Shown one piece after another: positions 44,603 through 56,357 of a stretch of 64,000 nucleotides of DNA (the stretch's first letter is position 1; the number at the start of each line of letters is the position of its first letter). Below the pieces are notes generated by a model, which was not told where the DNA came from, ran no database searches, and saw nothing but the letters and a program-made list of their open reading frames with translations. This DNA is from Catonia carolina (lineage: Eukaryota; Arthropoda; Insecta; Hemiptera; Achilidae): positions 437,295,639 through 437,359,638 of the forward strand of contig JAQMRL010000001.1 in the NCBI GenBank assembly GCA_035578175.1. The letters run 5' to 3'. Both the position numbers and the translations under genes were made by a program.

Positions 44603-45942
44603 CAGGGCGTTTCAAAATGTTCTTCGGGGTTACGAAAATTCACTACAAAAAAACTATTCCACTTACCTAAATGAAAGTTGTACGTGCAGATGCAGGGATT
44701 CAAACAGTTTTTTTTAACATCTATAAATGTTCAATGTGTGCTCCTTTGGTGACACGGCATACGTCAACACGAAAGTCTAGCTCTTGCCAAACACGCCCCT
44801 AACATGTCTCTTTCGATAGAGTTGACCGCATTGATTATGCGATCCTTCAGCTCAGCGATATCGTTCGGCATTGGTGGCTTGAAGGACCTTGTCTTTCACA
44901 TAGCCCCAGAGAAAGAAGTCACATGGCGTGAGGTCTGGTGATCTTGGTGGCACAGCAAAAGTTGTTGTCTTCCTCAGACGCGCGTCCTATCCAGCGTCGA
45001 GGCAGTGTTGTGTTAAGGTACCGTCGAACCTCGTTATGAAAATGGGCAGGACAACCGTCTTGCTGGAAAATGAAGTCATTTAATAGCTGAGGCATAAGCC
45101 ATAATTGCAACATGTCCAGTACGTCATGCCGTTTACTGTCGTTTCTGCAAAAAAGAACGGCCCATACCCTGCCTCACGAGAGATCGCGCAAAAAAACGTT
45201 TACTTTTGGAGAATCCCTAACGTGTTCCACATAAGCGTGTGGGTTTTCACTTCCCCAAACTCGCACGTTATGACGATTTACTTTGCCGCTGATATGAAAC
45301 GTAGCTTCATCGCTGAAAATTATCTTCTCTAGAAAACCTTCATCCAATGACACCTTTTTGCTGTAACTCTAAACAAAAATGGAGCCTACGTGTTTTATCT
45401 CCATCAGATAGATGCTGCAGTAATTGAAGATGGTACGGTTTGAATAATAAACGTTTACGGAGAACTCGCCACACTGTTGTTTTCGGAATTCCTAACCTCT
45501 CTGCCTGCAGACCGCAGTCGATTTTGACGGGCTGCGAATAAAACTTGCACGCACACTGTCAACACTGGCATCTGAGGTTGATGGGACGACCAGTTGATTT
45601 CCGCTTGCACAAGCAACCAGTTTCGCTGAATTGTTTGTACCATGCACGAATTGAATTGTCACTTGGTGGATCCTTATGAAATTTCAACCGAAACGCACGT
45701 TACACAGTAATTACCGACTTTGACGAGTGAAATTCTAAGACACAAAACGACTTCTCGCTTCCCGTGGCAGCCATTTTCTCTACTGTCTACACCTAGCGGG
45801 CAGACGGTCAACTAACTGCCCAGTACCCGTGGAAAAAACTGTTTAAATTGCTCTTTCGTTACAGTGCTTGTTTCATTCTTGCAAGTGGAATAGTTTTTTT
45901 GTAATGAATTTTCGTAACCCCGAAGAACATTTTGAAACGCCT
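44603..45942 (-). mobile_element. Tc1/mariner-IS630 element with long inverted termini
   Basis: GGCGTTTCAAAATGTTCTTC occurs at both ends in inverse orientation, and the match continues for about 55 bp; TA flanks both sides. The minus strand reads a transposase start (MAATGSEKSFCVLEFHSSKS at about 45770), WYKQFSETGC in the N-terminal region and FIFQQDGCPAHFHNEVRRYL before the second acidic residue region, all with stops and shifts. Inactive. Confidence 0.88.
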
Positions 45943-45944
45943 TA

Positions 45945-46613
45945 ACATGGTTTATTCACAAAAGTGTCTTCTAAAAATTGTGCTCGGTACAATTTCATGA
46001 TAAACCTTAAATTTTGGCACGTTACAGCCAAAAATATAAAATTAACCTACAAAATTTTACACGCGAAAGTGTTTCACCCGCTGTAGCTAGCGAAAAACAC
46101 AACCAATTTTGTATGTTTTTAAAATAAAAATAACTGTACATGTTGTATAAAATGCCTATAATTTTTTCACAATTTTTTATCGGTAATGGCCTTAGTTAGT
46201 TAAATAAATGTATTTGGGATAATAATTTAGCCTTGATAATAAAACAGTGTTTCAGCTTTAGAGTAGAAATATGTAGCCTACATTTTTATATCATATCTAA
46301 CAAATTTGGGAAATACTTCCCATAACCCATTTTAGTGTCATACCGGGAAAAGTGGTTAACGTAAATAAAAATTTAGTTATTATATTGGGAACAGATAAAA
46401 TTCATATTTTAACAAACTAGTTTTAGAATGCTCGTTTGTCCCTATACATAAAAACCTCGTTTATTCCCACTAATTAGAACAGGGACCTGTTCGAATTTCG
46501 TAATGTTCGGATTATAAGAAAAAATGTGCTTAATAACAAAAAATTATTTGAAATTAGACCAGTAATAACATTATTTTAGGCCGGCATGTGTAACATTTTT
46601 GTTTTATTTTCAG
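45945..46613. other. Intron sequence without recognised features
   Basis: Nothing recognised before the acceptor of the next exon. Confidence 0.5.
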
Positions 46614-46776
46614 GGATAATGTTTAGCTGTCACATGTGGGGATTTCTGTCCGATCGACTGGGGAGGCATTACATTCTAGTAAGATGCTTATTTTTTGATG
46701 GTTTATTGTATATAATTACGTGTTTTGTGCCGCATTACTCCGTTATACTTGTGTTGAGATTTTTTAATGGAGATGC
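46614..46776 (+). CDS. SV2-like copy 2, helices 2-3 exon
   Basis: 163 nt, phase 1 to phase 2, intact: FSCHMWGFLSDRLGRHYILV then a helix ending LRFFNGDA. The reference that reveals the one-base loss in copy 1. Confidence 0.92.
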
Positions 46777-46794
46777 GTAAGTATATCATATATT

Positions 46795-46879
46795 TGTTGT
46801 TTAGGTCATCAGCCGAAAGGTTGGTTTGAACCTCTAGAGGCTTTACTAAGTAAAACGAAGAGTAAGGTGGTTTACCATA
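46795..46879 (-). mobile_element. SINE-like family B, severely 5'-truncated
   Basis: Only the last 85 bp at the (AAC)n end remain (TTGTTGTTTAGGTCATCAGC). Confidence 0.85.
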
Positions 46880-46989
46880 CTATATATAATTATTATCATT
46901 TATTAAATTTATAATTTATAGCATTTATTTGTATCTGTTAAATTTTTAGGCGCTAGATTTTGTTCTAAAAGGTGTAGACAGTTTCTAAA

Positions 46990-47290
46990 CTAGAGAAAAT
47001 TCACGCACTCTGATATGTGGACGTCACTGAGCATGCGCATTATGTAAAAATGAGTACACGCTGATTAAAAAGTAACAACAAAATACTTTCAAAAGTATTT
47101 AAATACAAAATACTTTCAAAAGTAGTTTTATAAATGAAAATGTTAGGCCTACATCATATCATGACTGATGTTTTAAGTAATTAAAGTACTTATAATTCAA
47201 AACATAGTTAACTTAATAGGAATACGACATTCATAAAGTCGCGGACTCTAGCGTGCACCCTGTTGTAGCTGGCTTTTGTTTGTTGACAGT
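46990..47290. repeat. Dispersed repeat, inverse of two separate copy 1 segments
   Basis: 47020-47110 is the reverse complement of about 21605-21720; 47115-47290 is the reverse complement of about 23620-23790. It probably represents one element of unknown type that is split or rearranged in copy 1. Confidence 0.6.
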
Positions 47291-47404
47291 AGGAGCAAAC
47301 TAACAACGGCTGGACTGTACATTTTCTGAAACTTTTAGACAATGAGTAGGCCTATGTGACTGGCAACGAAAACAATGGTTCCAATGTAATTGCGAGATAA
47401 AAGT

Positions 47405-47885
47405 GTAGAAGATTTTTTTTGTCTTTAATTTTTATTACGATACTGTACATTGAGCTGCACAACTTCCGTATTTGATTTTTTAATGGCGGTGGGGAATTTC
47501 ACTTTAAGAAGAAGAGGTACCCAGTAATAAATTCTTCGATCAAAACTTCGGGTATTGTCCGTTATTCAGACCAAGAGGTCTCTACTCCATTTTTGCTTTA
47601 AACGACGCACAGTTGGAAAGTTTCTTGCAGCTAAATCACGGGGCTAGTTGTTTTAGATGCTCATCTAGTTTTTCGTGAAATGTACTATACAAGGACGCGG
47701 TTAGCTCCTTTACTGTCACAATTTTGAAATCGTCGTGGAGGATTTCATTGATTACATAAAAAGGAGCGCCAGAAGCAAGTCTTAAGAATTTTGATTGAAA
47801 GGCTTGTATCGACTTTAAATTACTCTCTGCCGCTATTCCAAAGAGCTGGACACCATAAGTTCAGATTGGTCTTAATATGGATTTG
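47405..47885 (-). mobile_element. Jockey-like LINE 3' fragment
   Basis: Minus strand broken frames include WCPALWNSGRE and VNEILHDDFKIVTVKEL, which resemble the C-terminal tail of Jockey-type ORF2 (the TYGIQLWG...VPN region). The 17515-17815 segment is a shorter copy. Confidence 0.6.
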
Positions 47886-48455
47886 TATATTAAAATCTAG
47901 AGAATTTACTAATCTAATTAAATTATTTATCTAGATTAATTAATTCAGAGTATTTGTAGAGAATTTGAGTGATGATTTTGTAAAATTCAGGAGGAGAATA
48001 TAAACCAGAAATTATGAATCATGCCTACATTAGCTTTTCCTTATATGACAAAATTATACGTTAATAGATAATAGAACATATTGGAATTATGTTCTGAGAA
48101 ACATAATACGAAGCGTATTCATCTTCGTATGAAGAACCAAAACTGTTGCAGTGAGAACATCGAATTTTTTTGGTACAACTCATACAAAAATAAATTCTGT
48201 ACTCTGAATGTGATCGGGAAATCCCAGGATTTCTGACTAAAATTTCGTAAAAATAGAAAAAATATAAAAAGAGACCTACATCGATAGATGTAGTACATTT
48301 TTATGGTTATAAATTATTTCTTTTACCGAAGTGAAAAGGTCAAAAATAAAAGCTCAGAACTTTTTTGAATCTGTAGTAAATGTATTTACATTATCCCTAT
48401 TTTTTGCAAAAATACATCGTCCTATGTGAATCACTATCAATATTCCTAATTATAT
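47886..48455. other. Intron sequence shared with copy 1
   Basis: Aligns in two blocks with copy 1 at about 10390-10470 and 13155-13450. No feature otherwise. Confidence 0.6.
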
Positions 48456-49337
48456 TGTAACACCTAAGCCTAGTTTCGTTCGGGATCTGGTTATAATAAA
48501 TTATAAACATATTTTTTTAAACTTCTTACAATTAATTATGCACTTAATTATTAATTAAAATTAATTATGAAATTCAGTCTACTAACAAATGCAATTAAAT
48601 TACTTCACTTAAATTATTTGGGAAATTCAAAGCTTAAACTAATTTAAAGTGATTTTACAATTAACAATAGCATCCTCTTGCCTACAACCAATTACACTAC
48701 GAATACCTTTTTCTAACGTACTTGTTAGCATGTGTATAGTACGTTTGTTTTAGGAAGAAGCTTGTAAGGGGAGGGCGAGTAGGTAGAGCAGGGATAGTTT
48801 CAAAGGGCCAAGTGTTGTCTCCTTCTCACTTAATGACCATTCCCTCTCTTTCTAACCGTATCTTCTTCTTCTGTTACAACTACGAGGTGCTTCCCCCACC
48901 ACTAAACAGAACAGCTCAGCGGCACACAGCGTTAGAGGGAAAGCTTCTAGCTAGAACAAATGACCCGTACAAACATTTGGTAAAAGCACTCACTCAATCA
49001 TAATCAAGTTGCAACTTGAACTGAACCGAACTATAAAGGGTTATTGCCTTTAAATACCTGTGATGGCTGTCGTTTCCACAGAAGCATAGATTTTTACATA
49101 ATAAGAGACGATGGGAGACCACGCACTCTGATATCTCCTTTTCTTCCATTTTTTTTCTTTGTGTGTGATATGTGTATCTCGTTCAAGAGTCTCCATTCAA
49201 AATATATGTCATTCGTCGCAATCTACTATCCTTGTTCAACTCGCTCCAATCCACACAAATACACAAAAATTCTTGTTACAAACAATTCTATTCTCTCAAC
49301 CATTTCTAGACTAATCACGACCTGCTGCTATGTTACA
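48456..49337 (-). mobile_element. Gypsy 3' LTR
   Basis: Starts TGTAACACC and ends ATGTTACA. On the minus strand it follows a purine-rich tract (AAAAAGGGGGCAA at 49338-49350), the expected polypurine primer site. The 5' LTR and most of the element are missing. Confidence 0.8.
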
Positions 49338-49720
49338 TTGCCCCCTTTTTAAGGGTATTCGTCCCCAGTAGCCCCTAAGTGTGGTGCCAATTGATCGAGA
49401 TGAACTACGAAAATTTTCGTTCCGGGACGTCGTTGCACTCGGTAGACTACGTCACTGATGCGATCGAAAACAGTATAAGGGCCTTTACATTGAGTCTCCG
49501 TCCGTCATCTTTGTCCGTAGAGCCTCACACAGCTCCCAGCTGAAATCCAACAGGATCCTCCATAAGGTCATATCTTGCCTTCATTCTTCTCTTGCTTCAA
49601 GTCCTGGGCCCGCTTTGCAGGTATTCCTTGTATTTCCTAATGGTAACTCGGTCCTTCCTTTGACTCCACTGAACAACCTTCGCCTGCAGAACTTCATATC
49701 GGTTGCAATATTTTACTCCT
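49338..49720 (-). mobile_element. Gypsy integrase C-terminal remnant
   Basis: Minus-strand broken frames read KARYDLMEDPVGFQLG and then GPYTVFDRISDVVYRVQRRP and VVHLDQLAPH, the GPY/F module and tail of a Ty3/gypsy integrase, ending shortly before the polypurine tract. It is cut off by family D at 49722. Confidence 0.85.
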
Positions 49721-49721
49721 T

Positions 49722-50668
49722 TTTACTTCCTCTTGCCTATTTGAATATCTAGAAAGGAAAGTATTGTTTTAACGTCGATTTCAAGAAATAGAGTTTTCAC
49801 CGGATCTACACGTTTTCAGACCCCCTGAACCCAAGAAACATGTTTTTAGCGATTGGTCTGTGTTTGTGTGTAAACAGAATATCTCAAGAACGGAACATCG
49901 TACGAACTTGAAACTTAAAACTTAAATTATATACCACTACCGGACCCGACGCAAACATTTTCATCAAAATCGGTCAACCGGAAGTAGTAGTTTATTCGTA
50001 TAATTTTTCACTATTTGCGATTTTCTCAAAAACTGGTCCTACGATTTTTTTAAAAATCGCCTGGTTTACTAAATTTTGTATGCTCTACAAGATAGGGTAG
50101 GCACCATGTTTGCTGAAATTCTTGATGAGACTGTTTTCATGAAAAAAATGGTTTTTTAAGATTGCGGCTTTAATAGTCTATACATTTTAGCGCAAAAATT
50201 TATGTAATAAAAGTTGTAGAGAATTAAAAATCCTACAACTTTTATTTTAAACATTTTTTGTATAACGCTTAGTTTAGTGCTAATGAGCGATTTTCTGTTT
50301 TTTTTTCTCACGAAAACGTGTGAAAAAATCTATTTTTTAAGATTTCGGCCTTAGTATGTATTTTACGACAAAATTGTATATAATCAAATTTATAGGAAAT
50401 TAAAAGATCGATAACTTTTATTCATAGAATTTTTTTTTACAGTGCCTAATTTAGCGTGAAAGAGCAACTTTCCGTATTTTTTAAGCCAAACTGAGGTTGA
50501 TTTTCATTTTGCGTCTTTCATATATATGATTAAAATTAGGTTATGTTTATTGAGGTTAGTTTTTTGTTTATTTCTAATGTTTTATAACTAATGTTAGGTT
50601 TATTGTTAATTATTTGCATTGGCAAGAGAAAGTTGTGTGAGTGTTTCACACCAGATTTTTTATTTCTC
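49722..50668 (+). repeat. Repeat family D, full length
   Basis: TACTTCCTCTTGCC to GGCAAGAGAAAG and GTGTGAGTGTTTCACACCAG. The TG run is only about 15 bp. Modules with CCTACAACTTTTATT and GATAACTTTTATT are both present. Confidence 0.87.
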
Positions 50669-50729
50669 TTATTATCACCATGTCTACGCATAAATACTTT
50701 GTACTAATGAATGGTTTTTAATCTTGTAG

Positions 50730-50851
50730 ATCATGTGGTGGCACGGTTTCTTTGTACGCATATGTTGGAGAATTTCATTCAAATAAAAATCGTACAACTG
50801 CCTTAATGGTTACTTCATTAATGGCTGCAGCAGCTTATCTTGCTCTTCCAG
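50730..50851 (+). CDS. SV2-like copy 2, helix 4 exon
   Basis: 122 nt, intact: SCGGTVSLYAYVGEFHSNKN then a helix ending AAYLALP. Phase 2 in, phase 1 out. Confidence 0.92.
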
Positions 50852-51502
50852 GTAGGTTTGAAACTAATGCTGTAACATTATAAAATCTGTATGGTAACAT
50901 ACAATTCAAAACAAAATTAAAACCAAAGAAAAACAATACTGTTCCAAAGACGTGACTTCGGTCGAATAATTGAAAGGAATGGAAAAATTCATGCAATGTA
51001 GAATAAAAATAAAAATAACATATTAATTTTACGATACATAAATATTTTAATTACTTAAACAATGATAAGGACAAGATAGAAAAATATTAACAATTCAAAC
51101 TTTATATGATTATTCTACAAAAACCTGATATGTAACATTGATGTTCCCCGCAGCTCACAATTTAAATTATTAGAATACCGCCTTTAATTAACTTTAAATA
51201 AATAACAAAACAATAATGATTTAAAAACTGTTTCACTTCACGCCAAACTATCAAACTATTAAGATTAACGACGAACTCTGATCTATTGAAATTAACAAAC
51301 TCTGATCCATTGAAATTAATGAACTCCTTAACTCAAGCCATTATCTATCTGTTAAAATTAACGATGAACTCCGCGAAAAATTACAATTGCCCTCTATATA
51401 TAAACTCGGTACAACCCCCTCTAAGTATGACGTCGGACCAATGAGAACCCTTCTCTTAAGTTTCGAAGGTCTCATTTTCCGTTAAAAATTACAAGACACG
51501 TG

Positions 51503-51556
51503 TAAGCAATTACTACACCACAATACAAATTAATATTATGGTGTAGTGATTGCTTA
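51503..51556. repeat. Hairpin-forming inverted repeat
   Basis: TAAGCAATTACTACACCA at 51503-51520 and its inverse at 51539-51556 (one mismatch), with an 18-bp spacer. Confidence 0.85.
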
Positions 51557-51671
51557 CTTAAACATCGACACATTAATTTTACTTTTAATGGGTTATTTAG
51601 ACAAGTAAAGAACTTCTCCCCACATAAACATTTATTGAATTTTTTGCCGACACAAACATAAGCTTACATAA

Positions 51672-52451
51672 AAATCTGGTGTGAAACACTCACACAACTT
51701 TCTCTTGCAAAGGCAAATAATTTACAATATAATTTAACATTAGTAATAAAATATTAGAAATAAACAAAAAACTAACCTCAATAAACATAACCTTATTTTA
51801 ATCATGAGTGAAACACTCAAAATGAAAATCAACCTCAGTCTGGCTTAAAAATACGGAAAATCACTATTTCACGCTAAACTAGGCTCTGTAGAGAAAAATA
51901 CGTTAAATAAAAGTTGTAGATCTTTAAATTTCCTATAAATTTGGTTATATACACTTTTGTCGTAAAATGCATACTAAGGCCAAAATCTTAAAAAAATCGA
52001 TTTTTCACGTTTTCGTGAGAAAAAAATCAGAAAATTGCTAATTACTGCTAAACTAAGCGTCACACAAAAAAATGTTTTAAACAGAAGTTGTAGGTTTTTA
52101 AATTTTCTACAACTTTTATTATATAAGATTTTGCGCTAAAATTTATATTAAAGCCGTAATCTTAAAAAAACAACGTTTTTACGTGAAAACAGCCTCACCG
52201 AGAATTTCAGCAAACATGGCGCCTACCCTATCTTGTAGAGAATAAAAAATTGAGTAAAATAGGCGATTTTAAAAAAAATCGTAGAACCAGTTTTTGAGAA
52301 AATCGCAAAAAACTGAAAAATTATACGAATAAACTACTACTTCCGGTTGACCACGCACTCTGATATGTGTTGCGTCGCGTCCGGTAGTGGTATGTAACTT
52401 AAGTTTCAAGTTTCAAGTTCGTACGATGTTCCGTTCTTGAGATATTCTGTT

Positions 52452-52482
<31 letters not shown>

Positions 52483-52546
52483 ACACACAGACCAATCGCT
52501 AAAAACATGTTTTTTGGGTTCAGGGGGTCTGAAAACGTATAGATAC
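51672..52546 (-). repeat. Repeat family D, reverse, truncated
   Basis: From CTGGTGTGAAACACTCACAC to GTCTGAAAACGTATAGAT; the last 70 bp of the usual element are absent. Confidence 0.82.
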
Positions 52547-52616
52547 AATGCTTGTACTTCTCCGTATTTCAGTAACAGAAACCACTGTATTATAAAGTTT
52601 TCATGAATTTGAAGTA

Positions 52617-53162
52617 CAGTAGAGCGTCAATAATTCGGACGTCAAAAATCCGGAACGTCGAAAATCCGGATTCAATTCTGGCGAAAAATGGGAATTAATT
52701 TATCGTAGGTTACTTCAGTTCAAACATCCCGTAGTGATTTTTTTAAAAAGTCGAACAAACAGTAAATAAAAAGTAGGCCTAACGCTGTATACATGTTGTA
52801 ATTGTCTTTTAAACCATTGTCTATTGCACAAATTAAATTAATTGTCTTAAATCAAAATAATAAGAGTCCTTTGAGTACAATATGGCGCCAAAGCTTATTA
52901 AGTATCACCCATTTATATGTACAATTACAAATTTCGTTAAATAAAAATTAGTTTTTTATACATAACAACATATTTCGTAGATTTACTTACCCACTTCACA
53001 TTTCTGTTAACAGATCATGTAAAATATAGTCGAATTTAGCTACTGTACTTTTCTTACTTTGTAGACGTCTACTTGCAATTTTATCGGGTGTTTCGATAAT
53101 CCGGATAATTTGATAATCCGGATGGCGTCCGGTCCCAATTAATCCGGATTATTGTATTACTG
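52617..53162. mobile_element. Pogo/Tigger-like non-autonomous element
   Basis: Termini CAGTAGAGCGTCAATAATTC and (inverted) CAGTAATACAATAATCCGG with TA on both sides (52615-52616, 53163-53164). Copy 1 is empty here (TTTTATGTAATCATT near 17340). No transposase; 546 bp. Confidence 0.75.
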
Positions 53163-53164
53163 TA

Positions 53165-53420
53165 ATCATAAAAGTTATTCACCCATTTTGACGTACAAGA
53201 AAACTTGAGGCCAGTAAGTTTGTTGTAATATTTTTTATTGTAAATATAGACTATGGTGGTAATGTCATAACGAGTTTTATGTTTGATTCTCACCCATTTT
53301 TTGTCTTTTTTAAACGTACATAAACAAATTGTGTAAATATATGGAGAGGAATCTTTAGTAAATGCCAGTGTGGAAGATTTTTGTTCTTCCTGTATTATTT
53401 TATAAGTTACTAATATTTAT
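53165..53420. other. Intron sequence shared with copy 1
   Basis: Aligns with 17345-17480 (GAGTTTTATGTTTGATTC and neighbours). Confidence 0.65.
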
Positions 53421-53423
53421 TTT

Positions 53424-53525
53424 AGTTTATTTAAACTCTCATCAATAGCTCAGTTATTAGCGACTACGGTGGGTCTTGTGAAAATTTTCAGACCCTATAG
53501 GGCAATCGAACCCGGGCCTCCTAAT
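53424..53525 (-). mobile_element. tRNA-derived SINE fragment
   Basis: AACTCTCATCAATAGCTCAG, TTATTAGCGACTACGG and box B as GCAATCGAACCCGGGCC. Confidence 0.65.
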
Positions 53526-53737
53526 TTTAATACAAATCATAGAAAAGTATTTTAAACTACCGCAATGGTTACAATGCAAAAGACATTTCATTAATTTATA
53601 ATATCTCGTCATCATTCACCCCGATTTTGACTGTGTAAGAAATAATTTAGCTTAAGTTTTCAAAACGTAGCCTACTTGAATGTTTCAATTCTTTCTTGCA
53701 ATGTTTATAAAGTTAATCATTAATAATCAATGTTAAA

Positions 53738-54062
53738 CCCACCGGATTGGTCTAGAGGTAAAGTCGTTACCAAAATCAGCTGTTTAACAGCTGATTTTCG
53801 GAGACGAAGGTTCCTGGTTCAAATCCTAGTAAAGGTAGTTACTTTTATACGGATTTGAATACTAGACAGTGGTTACCGGTGTACTTTGATGGTTGGGGTT
53901 TAATTAACCATACTCTCTCAGGAATGGTCGGCCTGGGTCTGTACAAGACTACACCTCATTTACACGTCATACATATCATCCTCATCTCATTGGGTCATGG
54001 GGTTGCTTATTGTTCTAAATTGAACAGATTGCAACGTACACAAATTAGGAATAAAAAAAAAG
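53738..54062 (+). mobile_element. SINE A, full length
   Basis: CCCACCGGATTGGTCTAGAG to the A9 tail. It abuts the LINE fragment that follows. Confidence 0.88.
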
Positions 54063-54065
54063 AAT

Positions 54066-54772
54066 CTATGTGAAGTACACATTGTGTGGGTTCCGTCGCA
54101 TTGCGGTATAAACAGAAATGAAACAGCTGACTCTGCCGGCAAAGAGGCGTTAAAGACTTCACTGAGAGAAAAACATCTCTCATCTCATACAATTATCAGG
54201 AAACATTTGCACGACCAAATTAAACGACACTGGAACCAAATCTGGTCTCGACATCCTCCAACGAAACTTCACCATATCAGAAAAAACATTTTGAAAACCC
54301 TCAGCCTCACTTGGAGCTTCGAAGGCATCAAGTTCTACTTACGCGACTACGTATTGGACACACTACGCTTACGCAAAAACACTTACTGAAGAAATAAAAA
54401 CCACAAATTTGTACACATTGCAACACGCCACTTACAATCAAACACATCAACTCAGACTGTCAAACTACACAACCACACGAACACTATTCAAAATTAACAA
54501 CATTTTAGCACTTGGTAGACAAAGTAACGGTTCAAAACACAATAAATTTTTTAAAATTTAACAAAATTTCAGATTTCATATAATTTTTGTAAAATCGTAT
54601 TCGTTATTTTTCATTGTGTCATTCTATTTTTAGTTATTATTTCTCTGTTATCTAAATTTTAATTGAACTTAACTAATTTTTCAATTTTATATAACGTATC
54701 ATGTATTTATATGTAACTTGGTCGCTAATGACCTCGTAGTCGATGCGACCTTAAATAAATAATTTAAAAAAA
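54066..54772 (+). mobile_element. LINE 3' fragment with RNase H and a tail shared with SINE C
   Basis: Reads WVPSHCGINRNETADSAGKE (the end of a LINE RNase H domain, with its D) and about 100 codons to a stop at about 54390. The 3' UTR ends GTCGCTAATGACCTCGTAGT, then GATGCGACCTTAAATAAATA and an A tail. That 3' end also closes SINE C copies at 61848-62015, 15097-15279 and 55817-56026. The LINE clade is probably I- or Jockey-like. Confidence 0.82.
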
Positions 54773-55061
54773 AAACATATTTTTCCAGTCCTTTTCGAAT
54801 CCACTTAAATACAATTCAGTAGATGCCTGTTTATCATAGTCAACGATGTTTTGATCTTAAATTTACGAGTATTGTTACTAGATACGAACAGTTTTTTTTA
54901 GCAATGTCATCCCCCCCCATCCTTCCAATAATTATGTAGTCAACTACAGGCACTATAATTATTTTTAATGTCACTTACAAAGTGTTTGATAAACATAATA
55001 ATTACTTAAATCTAATTTTTTTGACATTTCAATAAATTATTAACTTGTATAGGCTATTGCT

Positions 55062-55455
55062 GTTGTTTAGGTCAACAGCCGGAAGGCTGGTTTGAACCTC
55101 TAGAGGTTTACTAAGTAAAAACGAGGAGTGAGGTGGTTTACAATTGCCTTCCTCACTGAGTTGAAAGAGTATGCTTATCAGCATGCCAGGCCCTCCAAAA
55201 AGCACTTACTTTCCATCCTGCAAATGACACCTTCACTTCATTCACGACAGGGTCTGGCCGTATAGTGAAATTCATTACTCTGAGAGGAGGTAACTCTGAG
55301 TAGTGTCTTTTGCACCTCTACCTCTTCTGTTCTTAAATAGTTCAGTCATACAATTGGCTGACTATGTGATAAGAAACAGAACTTTTTTTGTAGCCCTGGA
55401 ACTAGCAGATCGAGTGCAAAAAAATTAACACTCCACCTGCCCGTTATGGGCAGGT
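55062..55455 (-). mobile_element. SINE-like family B, full length
   Basis: GCTGTTGTTTAGGTCAACAG to CTGCCCGTTATGGGCAG. More diverged than other copies, and its target duplication is not clear. Confidence 0.85.
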
Positions 55456-55806
55456 ATATGCTATATAAAACTTAAAAGTAACAATATTATTTTATGGCTA
55501 ACCAGTAGTTTTTCATAAACTTAATTTATAATATATGTATATGACAAATGTAATTTAATCTTATTTATAATTTAAACAGAATTTTAGTAGTCTTTCTCTA
55601 AACACGCTAAATTTTAAGGCTTATTCCTTTTCAGTCCTCTAACTACTTAACTAGTATCTAACAATTGAAGTGTCTTCATAATTTGATCATTAAGACGATC
55701 TTCAAATTTCATGAAACATTTACACACTTTTTATTTACAACTTAATTCACTTGCAAGCTACAATACATGTCACTTTTGTGGGCATACCTATGATAATTTA
55801 CAATGT
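55456..55806. other. Intron sequence without recognised features
   Basis: AT-rich; nothing recognised. Confidence 0.5.
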
Positions 55807-55816
55807 TCCTAAGCAC

Positions 55817-56026
55817 ATTATTTATTTATTTTTATTTATTTTATTTAATGTCGCATAAACTGCAAGGTCATTAGCGACGACGTTGGGGTGTAGGCCTAAC
55901 TGTCCGTAATGAGGATGAAATGATTTTTTTGTAACGTATGAAAATAAGCCGTGCCTGAGTGGAATTCGAACCCAGGACCGCATGATGAGAGGTGAACACG
56001 TTACCAACTACGCCAATGCGGCCGGC
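55817..56026 (-). mobile_element. tRNA-derived SINE C, GATGCGACGTT-tail subfamily, full length
   Basis: Exact TCCTAAGCAC repeats at 55807-55816 and 56027-56036. The complete element runs from GCCGGCCGCATTGGCGTAGT (read on its own strand) to a TTTAAT-rich tail, with the LINE-shared GTCGCTAATGACC block. Confidence 0.93.
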
Positions 56027-56036
56027 TCCTAAGCAC

Positions 56037-56357
56037 TTTGTTTTGTAACTTTTGCATTGACTGGTTATTTACATCGTTGCAGCTAAAGGTCTGCAGGCCA
56101 TGTGTCCAGCACATGGCCTTCTTCTACAGAAGAAATTTATTGAAGCGTGACAGTCAGAGTTCCGACTGAGCAGTCTATAAATCTTTCTATAACTTATTTG
56201 TAAATTTCTTCTTCTTAACATGTTACTTCCATAAGAGCTTTGGGTCTAGAGTTATCCCAAGATATTTCGATGTATTGGCAAAAGGTACTGGATTACCTTG
56301 TTAGTTATGGGAATGTGATTGATTTTTTATTAATAAAATTTACATGCACTAAATTTT
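56037..56357. other. Intron sequence without recognised features
   Basis: Nothing recognised. Confidence 0.5.

Larger units (their letters stand above)
50871..52546. mobile_element. Composite insertion bounded by AATGC, containing family D
   Basis: AATGC at 50866-50870 and 52547-52551 flank the block; copy 1 reads straight through at the matching place (17270-17285). The left part starts TGTAACATT and, on the minus strand, has a TATATATAG box (about 51400) with ATTGG and TGACGTC upstream, so it may be an LTR. The right part (51672-52546) is family D in reverse, cut off before its usual end. Confidence 0.5.
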
